Source: CAZJHX01 sp964545715
Lineage (GTDB): Bacteria > Myxococcota_A > UBA9042 > GCA-2863065
DNA: 10,265 bases
Reading direction: 5' to 3'
Assembly: GCA_964545715.1 (NCBI GenBank)
Contig: CAZJHX010000252.1
Coordinates: forward strand, 1 to 10,265
Shown here piece after piece: positions 1 through 9,059 of this stretch. Positions within the stretch are counted from its first letter, which is position 1; each line of letters starts with the position of its first letter. Below the pieces are notes generated by a model. The model was given only the letters and a program-made list of their open reading frames with translations, was not told the origin of the DNA and did no database searches. The translations under genes and the position numbers were made by a program.

Positions 1-249
1 GGGCCCTTGGCGTACACCGGCGATCCCCACCAGGCCTTCCGCAAGGGCTGGAAGAGGGGGATGTTTTCTTTGGGATGTCACCCGGAGGCAGCCGACTTCT
101 TGCAGGGGCACAAGCTGGGGGACGGGGCCAGGGGGCGCTACATCGATCCGTGGCAGGCGTTGCACCTGCATGAGGTGGTGAAGACCATCCCGAAGATCGG
201 CGGTGAGAACGTGGTGGTGCTGGGCGCAGCTGCGAAGCCCAGACCTTGA
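1..249 (+). CDS. Tyrosine recombinase (phage/island integrase), C-terminal part
   Basis: Only the last ~82 codons are inside the window; the reading frame is open at its left edge, so the start lies upstream. The visible part looks like the end of a tyrosine recombinase catalytic domain: a His/Arg-containing helix (PHQAFRKGW), then LQGHKLGDGARGRYIDP. There the His of the GH pair and the Tyr nine residues further on (codon at 139-141) match the conserved His and the nucleophilic Tyr of the family. These enzymes cut and rejoin DNA at att sites. The stop codon is 79 nt from the 3' end of ssrA, a well-known integration target for such enzymes. I infer that this is the integrase of an island or prophage inserted at ssrA. 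The exact family is uncertain and the N-terminal catalytic Arg cannot be seen, so activity cannot be judged. Confidence 0.72.
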   Translation, partial: GPLAYTGDPHQAFRKGWKRGMFSLGCHPEAADFLQGHKLGDGARGRYIDPWQALHLHEVVKTIPKIGGENVVVLGAAAKPRP

Positions 250-255
250 AAACGA

Positions 256-316
256 ATGTTGCCTATATGTTGCCTGAAATTCGGGCCAGCCTTGCAACAT
301 GTCGGAATCTATAGGC
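256..316. repeat. Short direct and inverted repeats between integrase and ssrA
   Basis: ATGTTGCCT occurs twice in tandem (256-264 and 267-275, 11-bp period). An inverted copy of its core, GCAACAT, lies at 294-300. In addition GCCTATA (261-267) is matched by its reverse complement TATAGGC (310-316). Sites of this size beside an attachment site can be arm-type binding sites for an integrase or its excisionase, or a weak stem at the end of the flanking transcripts. There is no U-tract, so a standard intrinsic terminator is not supported. The functional assignment is inference from position. Confidence 0.35.
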
Positions 317-328
317 TATTTGGTCGAA

Positions 329-692
329 TGGTGGAGGCGCCGGGAGTCGAACCCGGGTCCGGAATGGCTCTGAAATAGGCGTCTACGTGCGTAGTGGCTT
401 GGTTTGGTACCGCATGTGGGGGGCCCAGGCCACCGCCCTTTCCACTGTGGGATTCGTCAATCTTGTCCTTCGAGAGTGAATCGTTCTCTCTTCGGGACCA
501 GCCTGCTTAAGTTTATGCCCTTGGACAGCCACAGGCTGCTGCCTTCGGACAGCACTTAGCTGGTTTTACGCAGCAAGTGCGAACTCAACGTCAGAGTTGG
601 CTCTTATAAAGGTTTTCCGTTTGCTAACCGGGATCGGAGCCCCGGGCGCGCAACCTAATCCGTCCTCACCCCGTCGAAACCGTTTCGCCCCC
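329..692 (-). ncRNA. ssrA: Transfer-messenger RNA (tmRNA)
   Basis: This RNA rescues stalled ribosomes: charged with alanine and bound by SmpB, it enters the A site and templates a degradation tag. On the minus strand the 5' end begins GGGGGCG and continues into the diagnostic GGTTTCGACGGG motif. The 3' end carries a T-arm (stem CCGGG/CCCGG around TTCGACT) and terminates in CGCCTCCACCA. The 5' and 3' ends pair as a 7-bp acceptor stem with one G-U wobble. Length is 364 nt, normal for one-piece tmRNA, and CCA is encoded. A tag frame with stop is present in the expected place. The gene sits 72 nt downstream of smpB on the same strand, and its 3' end faces an integrase gene, so the distal end probably doubles as an att site. 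I did not resolve the pseudoknots. Confidence 0.96.
566..601 (-). other. tmRNA proteolysis-tag reading frame (ANSDVEFALAA, stop)
   Basis: Reading the minus strand from GCC (601-599) gives Ala-Asn-Ser-Asp-Val-Glu-Phe-Ala-Leu-Ala-Ala followed by TAA (568-566). The AN start and ALAA end match known tmRNA tags, whose C-terminal LAA is recognised by ClpXP-type proteases. The third residue is Ser and the resume codon is GCC. The assignment of the resume codon rests on this match and not on any independent mark. Confidence 0.85.
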
Positions 693-714
693 ATTTCAAA
701 GAACACTGTTTCAA

Positions 715-743
715 AGAGTAGGGCGTGCACGCGTGGGTGGCAA
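715..743 (-). promoter_or_regulatory. Likely sigma70-type promoter of ssrA
   Basis: On the minus strand TTGCCA (743-738) and TACTCT (720-715) are separated by exactly 17 bp, a good -35/-10 arrangement. Transcription would begin near 708, leaving a leader of about 15 nt ahead of the mature tmRNA 5' end at 692, consistent with RNase P trimming. It lies between the smpB stop and ssrA, so ssrA need not depend on read-through from smpB. A direct repeat of TTTCAAAGA overlaps the region just downstream. Confidence 0.5.
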
Positions 744-764
744 GGGGCGTTTGTGGGGCGGGGG

Positions 765-1217
765 TTACTGGTTGGCCTCTTTTAGGGCTCTGGCGATGGC
801 TCTCTTGGCGTCGCGGTCTGAGACGTCGCGGCGTTTGTCGTGCGTGCGCTTGCCCTTGCCCAGTCCGATGAGGAGCTTTACGTGGGCGCCGCTCCAGTAG
901 AGCTCCATCGGGACCAGGGTGTAGCCGCGCTCTATGACCTTGCCGGCTATCTTTTTTATCTCGTGTTTGTGGAGGAGGAGCTTTCGTTCTCTTGTCGGTT
1001 CGTGGCCGGCGTAGCCCGCGTTGCGGTACTCGGTGATGTGGGCGCCTACCAGAAAGCACTCGTTGTTGCGCACCTTGCAGTAGGCCTCGTTCAAGCTGGC
1101 TCGGCCTTCGCGCAGGGACTTGACCTCTGAGCCTATGAGCATCACGCCCGCTTCGTACTCGGTCTCGATCTCGTAGTTGCGCTTGGCCTGCTTGTTTCTG
1201 GCGATCATCTTCTTCAT
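765..1217 (-). CDS. smpB: SsrA-binding protein SmpB
   Basis: SmpB binds tmRNA and places it in the empty decoding centre of a stalled ribosome. The 150-residue product has the family's hallmarks: an N-terminal basic segment (MKKMIARNKQAKRNYEIE), the core GSEVKSLREGRASLNEAYCKV, the ITEY..AGYAGHEPTRERKLLLH segment, the GLGKGKR.HDKR motif, and a basic C-terminal tail (DAKRAIARALKEANQ) that mimics mRNA in the decoding centre. Length is typical (150-160). I chose the ATG at 1217: it is preceded by AGAGGGG with an 11-nt gap, and an upstream in-frame GTG at 1241 would add eight residues untypical of the family. smpB is followed 72 nt downstream by ssrA on the same strand and is divergent from the acyltransferase gene, with only 46 bp between their starts. 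Function is secure. Confidence 0.96.
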   Translation of the reverse strand: MKKMIARNKQAKRNYEIETEYEAGVMLIGSEVKSLREGRASLNEAYCKVRNNECFLVGAHITEYRNAGYAGHEPTRERKLLLHKHEIKKIAGKVIERGYTLVPMELYWSGAHVKLLIGLGKGKRTHDKRRDVSDRDAKRAIARALKEANQ

Positions 1218-1263
1218 ATCGGGCGTTGCCCCTCTTATCACAGGTGGTAGTGTTGCGCGGCCT

Positions 1264-2202
1264 ATGGATGGACCCGACCGGCCCAGCGACCGCTACGACA
1301 CGCCCAACGAGGCTGCTACCGAGCTCATCGAAGAGCTTCTGGCGCGGTTCGTCGGCGCCTTTGGCGCAGTGCGCGACACGGTTTTGGACCCCGACATGAC
1401 CCAGAAGGTGGACCGCATGTCGCGGGAGAACCTCAACGAGTTCGGGTATGACCCCTTCGGGTACTCGCCCGAGTACGTCAAGAAGGTGCTGCCGTTTCTG
1501 GCCGTCATCTACCGGCACTACTTTCGGGCCCGCGTCTACGGGATCGAGAACGTGCCCGCCGAGGGACGCGCCATGCTCGTGTCCAACCACTCGGGACAGC
1601 TGCCCTTCGACGGGGCGATGATCGGCGCCTCCATGGTCCTGGACGCCGACCCTCCCCGCATGGTTCGCGCCATGGTCGAGCGCTGGGTGCCCACCCTGCC
1701 GTTCGCATCCGTGTTCATGGCCCGCTGCGGGCAGGTCGTGGGTACGCCCGAGAACTGCCGCGAGCTTCTGGCCGACGACAACTGCATCCTCGTCTTTCCC
1801 GAAGGCGCCAACGGCATCTCCAAGACCTTCGACAAGCGCTACCAGCTGCAGCGCTTCGGCAACGGGTTCATGCGCCTGGCCCTGGAGACCGACACGCCCA
1901 TCGTCCCCGTCGCCGTCGTGGGCGCCGAGGAGCAGGCACCCTCGCTCTACAACTGGAAGGCGCTGGCCAAAATGCTCGGCGCGCCGGCCGTACCCATCAC
2001 ACCGCTGTTGCCCATTCTCGGGCCGCTCAGCGTGCTGCCCCTGCCCGTCCGCTACCACATCCTCTACGGCGAGCCCATCCGCTTCGAGGGCAGCGCCAAC
2101 GACGACGATGGCGAGGTCGGCCGCCGCGTGAAAACCGTCAAGCGCGCCGTCAGCGAACTTATCGAGAAGGGCCTGGCCACCCGCGACGGCGTGTTCCGCT
2201 GA
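1264..2202 (+). CDS. Lysophospholipid/glycerolipid acyltransferase (PlsC superfamily)
   Basis: The 312-residue product belongs to the LPLAT superfamily, which moves acyl chains from acyl-CoA or acyl-ACP to a hydroxyl, usually on a glycerolipid, at the inner membrane. Motif I is NHSGQLPFDG (about 108-117; His109 with Asp116), the spaced variant seen in MGAT/DGAT-like branches where the classic form is HX4D. Motif III is VFPEG (about 177-181), followed by a conserved IVPVAVVGAEE strand. The first ~75 residues form an extra helical region. ATG 1264 is preferred: in-frame extension upstream would run antisense into the smpB 5' end and encodes a spurious hydrophobic stretch. No strong Shine-Dalgarno sits directly before it (an AGGTGG lies 16 nt upstream), so the start is moderately certain. 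The stop overlaps the next ATG (TGATG). Substrate cannot be deduced; phosphatidic acid synthesis, triacylglycerol formation or a special lipid are all possible. Confidence 0.88.
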   Translation: MDGPDRPSDRYDTPNEAATELIEELLARFVGAFGAVRDTVLDPDMTQKVDRMSRENLNEFGYDPFGYSPEYVKKVLPFLAVIYRHYFRARVYGIENVPAEGRAMLVSNHSGQLPFDGAMIGASMVLDADPPRMVRAMVERWVPTLPFASVFMARCGQVVGTPENCRELLADDNCILVFPEGANGISKTFDKRYQLQRFGNGFMRLALETDTPIVPVAVVGAEEQAPSLYNWKALAKMLGAPAVPITPLLPILGPLSVLPLPVRYHILYGEPIRFEGSANDDDGEVGRRVKTVKRAVSELIEKGLATRDGVFR

Positions 2203-3146
2203 TGGCCTCAAAAACCGACAAGGACGACCGCAGCCACGTCGTCGTCACCGGCATCTCCGGCCGCCTCGGGCGCAACCTCGCCAAAAGCCTGCACCGCCTC
2301 TATCCCGTCATCGGCATCGACCGGCGGCCCTTCCCACGCGCGCCCAGCGACGTCGTCATGCACCGCATCGACATCCGCTCCCGCCGCTGCGAGGACGTCT
2401 TCCGGCGCAACCGCGTGCGCGCCGTGATTCACCTCAACATCATGCACGATCCCCGGCGCTCCGCCGAAGAGCACCACACCTTCAACATCATGGGCACCCA
2501 GCAGGTCCTCGAGTACTGCGTCCGCTACGGCGTCGACAAGTTCATCGTGCTGTCCACCGCCAACGTCTACGGCGCCGGCCCCCGCTCCATGCGCTACCTG
2601 GCCGAGGACGCCCCGCTCCTGGGCGCCGCCACCGACACCGGCATGCGCGACCTCATCGAAGTCGACATGCTCTGCACGTCCTTCTTCTGGCAGCACCCGC
2701 AAATCGAGACGGTCATCCTGCGCCCCGTCCACATCTGCGGCTCCGTGCACAACGCGCCGTCCAACTATCTGCGCCTGCCCCGCATCCCCAAGCTCATGGG
2801 CTTCGATCCCATGGTCCAGGCCATCCACGAAGACGACGTCGTCGGCGCCCTGCTCGCCACCCTGGCCCCCGGCGCCCGCGGCGTCTACAACGTCACCGGC
2901 CCCGAGCCCGTCCCGCTCTCCGCCATCCTCGACCGCCTGGCCAAGCCCATCGTCGAGGTCCCACACCTGGCCTTTGGCCCCATGGTCAAGCGCATGTACG
3001 CCGCGCGCCTGTGGTCCTTCCCACCCGCCGAGCTCGAGCACCTCAAGTTTGGCTGCATGGTCGACGGCGAGCGCATCCGTCGCGACCTGGACTTCACGCC
3101 CGAGCGCTCCCTCAATGACATTATCGAGTTATTTCGGGCCGGTTAG
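2202..3146 (+). CDS. NAD(P)-binding extended-SDR-like epimerase/dehydratase, atypical active site
   Basis: The 314-residue protein has an N-terminal Rossmann fold with the extended-SDR glycine motif TGISGRLG (about 16-23), an acidic residue after beta-2 (IGID, suggesting NAD), DIR at about 57-59, the conserved N of FNIMGTQ, and LSTANVYG (about 117-124) carrying the Ser/Thr of the active site. The region where YxxxK should follow reads TGMRDLIEVDML (about 146-157), so the usual Tyr and Lys are missing. That places it with atypical SDRs and makes a classical epimerase reaction doubtful; it could act as a redox enzyme by another route, a cofactor-binding regulator or a lipid-modifying partner. 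It begins in the stop codon of the acyltransferase gene (1-nt overlap), so the two are almost surely co-translated. Family assignment is strong, reaction unknown. Confidence 0.85.
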   Translation: MASKTDKDDRSHVVVTGISGRLGRNLAKSLHRLYPVIGIDRRPFPRAPSDVVMHRIDIRSRRCEDVFRRNRVRAVIHLNIMHDPRRSAEEHHTFNIMGTQQVLEYCVRYGVDKFIVLSTANVYGAGPRSMRYLAEDAPLLGAATDTGMRDLIEVDMLCTSFFWQHPQIETVILRPVHICGSVHNAPSNYLRLPRIPKLMGFDPMVQAIHEDDVVGALLATLAPGARGVYNVTGPEPVPLSAILDRLAKPIVEVPHLAFGPMVKRMYAARLWSFPPAELEHLKFGCMVDGERIRRDLDFTPERSLNDIIELFRAG

Positions 3147-3185
3147 CCCTCAGCTGGCCCACGGTTCGCTAAACCCGAGGCCCTC

Positions 3186-3746
3186 TTAGACGCCGTATCG
3201 TTTGGTCTCGTACCAGCGGCCCCACACCTTGAGCACCGTCCAGATCGAAGAACCGGAGTAGCCGGGGAAGGCTGCCTTGTTGCAGGCCCCGCCGTTGGGG
3301 GCGGCGGCGGTGCAGCTCGACGCGTTGTAGCAGTCCCGGTGGTACTCCTTCCTGCCGTTGGCGATCATCGGGCGAAGGACCTGAACGGGGTAGGGCTTGT
3401 GCGTGTCCTTGACCATGACGAACGCTCGGTTGACCACGGAGTGGAATCGCCGGCCCGGGGGCCAGGGGCGGCACTTTCTCTTGGTGGCGCGCATCTGTAT
3501 GACGATCGTGACCAGGGCCGATTCGTCTTCGGCGACATAGTCCGGGGGAGGCGTCAGCTCGCAGAAGATGTCGTACGACTCGCCGCCTCGGCAATCGAGG
3601 CATGGCTCGACCAGCGGTTCTTTGTAGGGAGGGAGTTTTGCGGACTTGGTGTACACCGGCTCCTTGGGGTGCCAGAGCGAGTCGACCAGCGCGTAGTGGT
3701 CATCGTCAAAGTCCCGGACATGGAAGGTAAATTCATCTTGAGGCAT
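3186..3746 (-). CDS. Hypothetical protein with CxxC and seven cysteines
   Basis: I do not recognise this 186-residue protein. It is a credible gene: ATG is preceded by CGGAG with a 6-nt spacer, third codon positions are strongly GC-biased like its neighbours, and it fills the space between a convergent and a same-strand gene. It has no signal peptide and no membrane helix. The N-terminus is acidic (FDDDHY). A CLDC pair is at residues 49-52, with further cysteines at 62, 92, 139, 145 and 155. The middle (FHSVVNRAFVMVKDT) looks like beta strands and the end is aromatic and basic (VWGRWYETKRYGV). The cysteines could bind a metal or form disulfides, but no known metal-site pattern is complete. 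It lies 107 nt downstream of the cyclase gene on the same strand, with a perfect palindrome in between. Confidence 0.7.
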   Translation of the reverse strand: MPQDEFTFHVRDFDDDHYALVDSLWHPKEPVYTKSAKLPPYKEPLVEPCLDCRGGESYDIFCELTPPPDYVAEDESALVTIVIQMRATKRKCRPWPPGRRFHSVVNRAFVMVKDTHKPYPVQVLRPMIANGRKEYHRDCYNASSCTAAAPNGGACNKAAFPGYSGSSIWTVLKVWGRWYETKRYGV

Positions 3747-3800
3747 TAAGAGCTCCGTGGGTTGAATGGGTCACCACGATGCCCCGGGGAGCTACTGCGG

Positions 3801-3818
3801 GGTGGGACATGTCCCACC
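3801..3818. promoter_or_regulatory. 18-bp perfect palindrome, possible operator
   Basis: GGTGGGACATGTCCCACC is its own reverse complement over all 18 bases. It sits 55-72 bp upstream of the hypothetical gene's start and 36 bp after the cyclase stop. It could be the binding site of a dimeric repressor for the hypothetical gene, or form an RNA hairpin (7-bp stem, CATG loop). Neither strand has a U-tract after it, which argues against an intrinsic terminator. Two direct copies of TGTTACG (3819-3825, 3832-3838; 13-bp period) adjoin it, adding to the impression of a control region. Confidence 0.45.
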
Positions 3819-3853
3819 TGTTACGTTCGGTTGTTACGCCGCGGAGGCCGCGC

Positions 3854-5488
3854 CTAATCCGCTGCCGCCGCCTGCGCCAGCTCGTCCAGCTGCATGCGCT
3901 CCGACTCCCCGAGATCAAGCACGTTGTACGGCGTCACCGGGTCCGGAATGCCCTTCAGCTTCACCGGGGGCAGCGTGTCGATGAGCATCTGGTCACCTAT
4001 CGCCGCCATCGTGTTCGCGCTGATCAGGACCTCGTCCGGCTTCGCCACGCTGCACAGCCGCGACGCCAGGTTCACCGGCGGGCCGATCACCGTATAGTTC
4101 ATCGTCTTGGTGCTGCCCATGTAGCCCGCGACCAGGTGCCCGGTGTCGATGCCGATGCCCATGTACATGGGCTCCAGGCCCTCACCCACGCGCATGTCAT
4201 TGAACTCCGCCAGCGCCTGCCGCATCTTCAGGGCCGCCGCGACCGCCTTCAACGGTGCGCCCTCGATGTACATCGGGCTGCCGAACACCGCCATGATCCC
4301 GTCGCCCATGAACTTGTCCAACGTCCCGTCAAACTCGAACACGATATCGACCATGATCTCGAAGTACTCGTTGAGCATATGGACGATCTCGCCCGGCTCC
4401 AGCCGCTGGCTCAGCTCCGTAAACCCGCGCAGGTCGCTAAACAGCACCGTCGAGTGCCTGTTCTCGCCACCCTTGACGATCTCGACTTTCCCCTCGATCA
4501 GCTGCTCGACCAGGTTCGGCGACAGCAGCCGCGAGAACTTCTCACGCACGCGCGCATCATCCTCGCGTTGCAGCACCAGCAGCGAGTTGTCGATAGCCAG
4601 AGCGGCCTGTGTCGCCAGCCCCTGCACCACGCCCAGGTCCCGATCGGTAAACGCGTTGGTGGCGATCAGGCTGTCCAGGTGGATCACGCCGAACACGTCT
4701 TCACGCGAGATCAGCGGCACACACATCGTGCTGCGAATGCCCTGCATAATGATGCTCTGCGCCCCTTTGAAGCGCGTATCCATGCTGGCATCGCTGGACA
4801 GCACCGCGGTCTTCTCCCGCAGCACCGAGTCGATGATCGTATGGCTGATGTTGATCTCTTCGTCCTGGCCTTCCTTGCGCGTCTTCACCATCCGCGACTC
4901 GAGCTCGCCCTGCTCATTCTTCAGCAGGATCGCGCCCCGATCGCAGCTCAGTGAGTCGAACAGCGAGTCCATGATGCGGTTCAGCAGGTTGTCCAGGTCG
5001 ACCTCGAGCGCGATGTCCTGCTGCAGCTTGTACGCCATGCGCAGCTTCTCGTAGTCGTGACGCAGCTCGCCGACGTCGCCGATCGTGCTCTCCGGCCGAA
5101 ACTCCTTGTGGTCCTCATGGCTCAGCTTGGCCGCGATAGCGCTCTGCACAAACTCCGGCGCGATGGTCACGCGCGTCATCGACTTGGCCGCCGTATCCTT
5201 GGCGGGATCCATAAAGACCATGCGCGTGCCGCCCAGCAGCAGCTTGTCGCCGTGCTGAAGCATGATGTCCTGGCTCACCAGACGGTTGTTCACGAACGAG
5301 CCGTTCCGGCTGCCCAGATCCCGCAGCTTGGTCTCGCCCGACCGCACCTCAATGATGGCGTGCTCTTTGCTGACAAGGCGGTCCAGAATATGGATGGTCT
5401 GCGACGGATGACGGCCAAGTGAATTGACCGCCTGAAGCTCGTACTCCTTCACCGGAGTTTTGTCGCCCAGCACTATTAGCTTGGGCAC
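3854..5488 (-). CDS. FHA-GAF-class III adenylate cyclase
   Basis: This 544-residue cytoplasmic protein should make cAMP from ATP under control of two sensory domains. Residues ~2-95 are an FHA phosphothreonine-binding domain: LGRHPSQTIHI, then SKEHAIIE and LGSRNGSFVNN carry the conserved Gly-Arg, Ser..His and Asn. Residues ~162-305 form a GAF domain (VDLDNLLNRIM to AALAIDNS). The cyclase domain (~340-500) has both metal-binding Asp residues (352 in FSDLRGFT, 396 in MGDGIMAVFG), the transition-state Asn473 and Arg477 (VNLASRL), and Lys392 and Thr466, the adenine-selecting pair typical of adenylate cyclases. GTG at 5488 is the start: GGGAG lies 7 nt upstream and the FHA domain begins directly after; a longer frame would run through the promoter. 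FHA implies response to a Ser/Thr kinase, which is common in Myxococcota. It is divergent from the surface peptidase gene. Confidence 0.93.
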   Translation of the reverse strand: MPKLIVLGDKTPVKEYELQAVNSLGRHPSQTIHILDRLVSKEHAIIEVRSGETKLRDLGSRNGSFVNNRLVSQDIMLQHGDKLLLGGTRMVFMDPAKDTAAKSMTRVTIAPEFVQSAIAAKLSHEDHKEFRPESTIGDVGELRHDYEKLRMAYKLQQDIALEVDLDNLLNRIMDSLFDSLSCDRGAILLKNEQGELESRMVKTRKEGQDEEINISHTIIDSVLREKTAVLSSDASMDTRFKGAQSIIMQGIRSTMCVPLISREDVFGVIHLDSLIATNAFTDRDLGVVQGLATQAALAIDNSLLVLQREDDARVREKFSRLLSPNLVEQLIEGKVEIVKGGENRHSTVLFSDLRGFTELSQRLEPGEIVHMLNEYFEIMVDIVFEFDGTLDKFMGDGIMAVFGSPMYIEGAPLKAVAAALKMRQALAEFNDMRVGEGLEPMYMGIGIDTGHLVAGYMGSTKTMNYTVIGPPVNLASRLCSVAKPDEVLISANTMAAIGDQMLIDTLPPVKLKGIPDPVTPYNVLDLGESERMQLDELAQAAAAD

Positions 5489-5495
5489 TTCCTGT

Positions 5496-5500
5496 CTCCC
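5496..5500 (-). promoter_or_regulatory. Ribosome binding site deciding the cyclase start
   Basis: On the minus strand GGGAG is followed after 7 nt by GTG (5488-5486). This supports the GTG start over an ATG about 140 nt further upstream, whose frame would run through the likely promoter. Confidence 0.65.
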
Positions 5501-5538
5501 ACCCGGTCTACGGTCCACCCCCCAGTCCGATGGTTGCC

Positions 5539-5567
5539 ATTGTAACGGAAACAGGTTTGGCTTTGAA
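5539..5567 (-). promoter_or_regulatory. Likely sigma70-type promoter of the cyclase gene
   Basis: On the minus strand TTCAAA (5567-5562) and TACAAT (5544-5539) are 17 bp apart, matching four and five of six consensus bases. Transcription would start near 5532, giving a ~44-nt leader. A weaker divergent pair on the plus strand for the peptidase gene, TTGGCT (5557-5562) and GATAAC (5579-5584) with a 16-bp spacer, overlaps it. If both are real, the two genes share a 109-bp control region. Confidence 0.5.
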
Positions 5568-5597
5568 GCCGCTTGCCGGATAACATCCACGGCGCCC

Positions 5598-7941
<2,344 letters not shown>

Positions 7942-7952
<11 letters not shown>

Positions 7953-9009
7953 TGACACCGTACTGGATAAGAACACAGACCTGTTTCTGAACCTGACGCC
8001 GGATAAGGTGCTCGCCTCGGTCGAGCGCGGCGGCGTGCGCTGCAACCCGGTCTGCTACACGCTCAACTCGTTTGAGAACCGCGTCTACGAGATCGAGCTG
8101 GAGGACGACACCCGCATCGTCTCCAAGTTCTATCGCCCAGGCCGCTGGACCCGCGAGCAGATTCTGGAAGAGCACCAGTTTCTGGCCGACCTCGAGGCCG
8201 CCGAAATCCCGGTCTGCAACGTGACGTCGTTTCCGGACGGGTCGACCCTCAAGACCGTCGACAACATTCATTATTGCCTGTTCGACCGCAAAGGCGGGCG
8301 CGCGCCACAAGAGCTGAGCGACGTGATGGTGGAGCGCCTGGGCATGCTGGTCGGCCGCATGCACAACGTGGGCAACACCCGCATCGCGGAGCACCGGATC
8401 CACATCACGCCCAACAAATACATCCGCGAGAACCTTCACTGGTTCCAAAACCCGCCGCGCTTCCTGCCGCCGCACCTGGTCGCGCGTTATGCCGCGGTCG
8501 CCGAAGCCATCGCGGATATCGCCGACGACTACCTGCGCGACGTCCCCGTCCACCGCATCCACGGCGACCTGCACCTGGGCAACCTGATCGAGCGCGAGGG
8601 CGTGATGCACGTGCTGGACTTCGACGACATGGTCGTGGGCCCCGCCGTGCAGGACATGTGGCTCATGCTTCCGGGGCGCGACGCGTACACGATGCGCCAG
8701 TACAACATCTGGATCGAAGCCTACGAGCAGTTTCGCGCCTTCGACCGCAGCACGCTGCGCCTGATCGAGCCCCTGCGCGGCATGCGCTTGATCCACTACG
8801 CGTGCTGGATCGCCCGGCGGTGGCACGATCCGGCCTTTCCGCACGCCTGGCCCCACTTCGGCACCGAAAACTACTGGGCCCAGGAGACCACCGACCTGGA
8901 AGAGCTGCTGCACGTCATCCGCAAGGGCGACACGGCCCTGGTCGCGGAAGAGGAAGAGCCCGAAGAAGAGCTGACCAACAAAGACTTCTTCTGGGACATG
9001 GAGGATTAG
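7942..9009 (+). CDS. srkA: Stress response Ser/Thr protein kinase SrkA (YihE family)
   Basis: The 355-residue product matches E. coli SrkA/YihE, an APH-fold kinase that phosphorylates Ser/Thr and protects against stress-induced death. Shared stretches include LNSFENRVYE, SKFYRPGRWT with the ATP-binding Lys62, QILEEHQF, the catalytic loop HGDLHLGNL (Asp209, Asn214), the metal-binding DFDD (226-229) and GPAVQDMWLML, and the late IEPLRGMRLIHY..W..RRW.DPAFP motif. The start is TTG at 7942, backed by AGAAGG 7 nt upstream; the first 18 residues align in length with the E. coli N-terminus. The C-terminus carries a ~20-residue acidic extension (EEEEPEEEL to the end) absent from E. coli, whose protein is 328 residues. 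It overlaps the upstream peptidase gene by 11 nt, so the two are co-transcribed and probably translationally coupled. FHA domains read phosphothreonine, so a link to the nearby cyclase is possible but unproven. Confidence 0.93.
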
Positions 9010-9059
9010 ATCCTGTCCCTCGGTTTCGCTGCGCTGCGCCTGATCGAGCACGCGGTTGT

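Noticed and set aside
1177..1263. N-terminal extension of the acyltransferase with an apparent hydrophobic signal sequence
   Set aside because: The hydrophobic stretch is the antisense of the conserved basic N-terminus of SmpB, so the resemblance to a membrane segment is accidental.
655..2211. Long minus-strand open frame (518 codons) over smpB, ssrA and the acyltransferase
   Set aside because: It runs across the tmRNA gene and antisense to a clear acyltransferase; its composition (Gly, Ala, Val, Asp, His, Arg rich) is that of a high-GC shadow frame.
2208..3041. 277-codon minus-strand frame over the SDR gene
   Set aside because: Antisense shadow; very rich in Gly/Val/Asp/Ala with no recognisable motif.
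3136..3185. Possible bidirectional terminator between the convergent SDR and hypothetical genes
   Set aside because: Only a weak GGGCC/GGCCC pairing is visible, with no U-tract on either strand.
3779..5054. Plus-strand frames of 391 and 303 codons over the cyclase
   Set aside because: One is rich in His/Arg/Gln and the other in Ser/Arg/Thr, as expected for antisense readings of a high-GC gene; the minus-strand cyclase has every catalytic motif.
5460..5597. Upstream extension of the M23 protein
   Set aside because: It would bury the signal peptide about 46 residues inside and run through the promoter region and the 5' end of the divergent cyclase gene.
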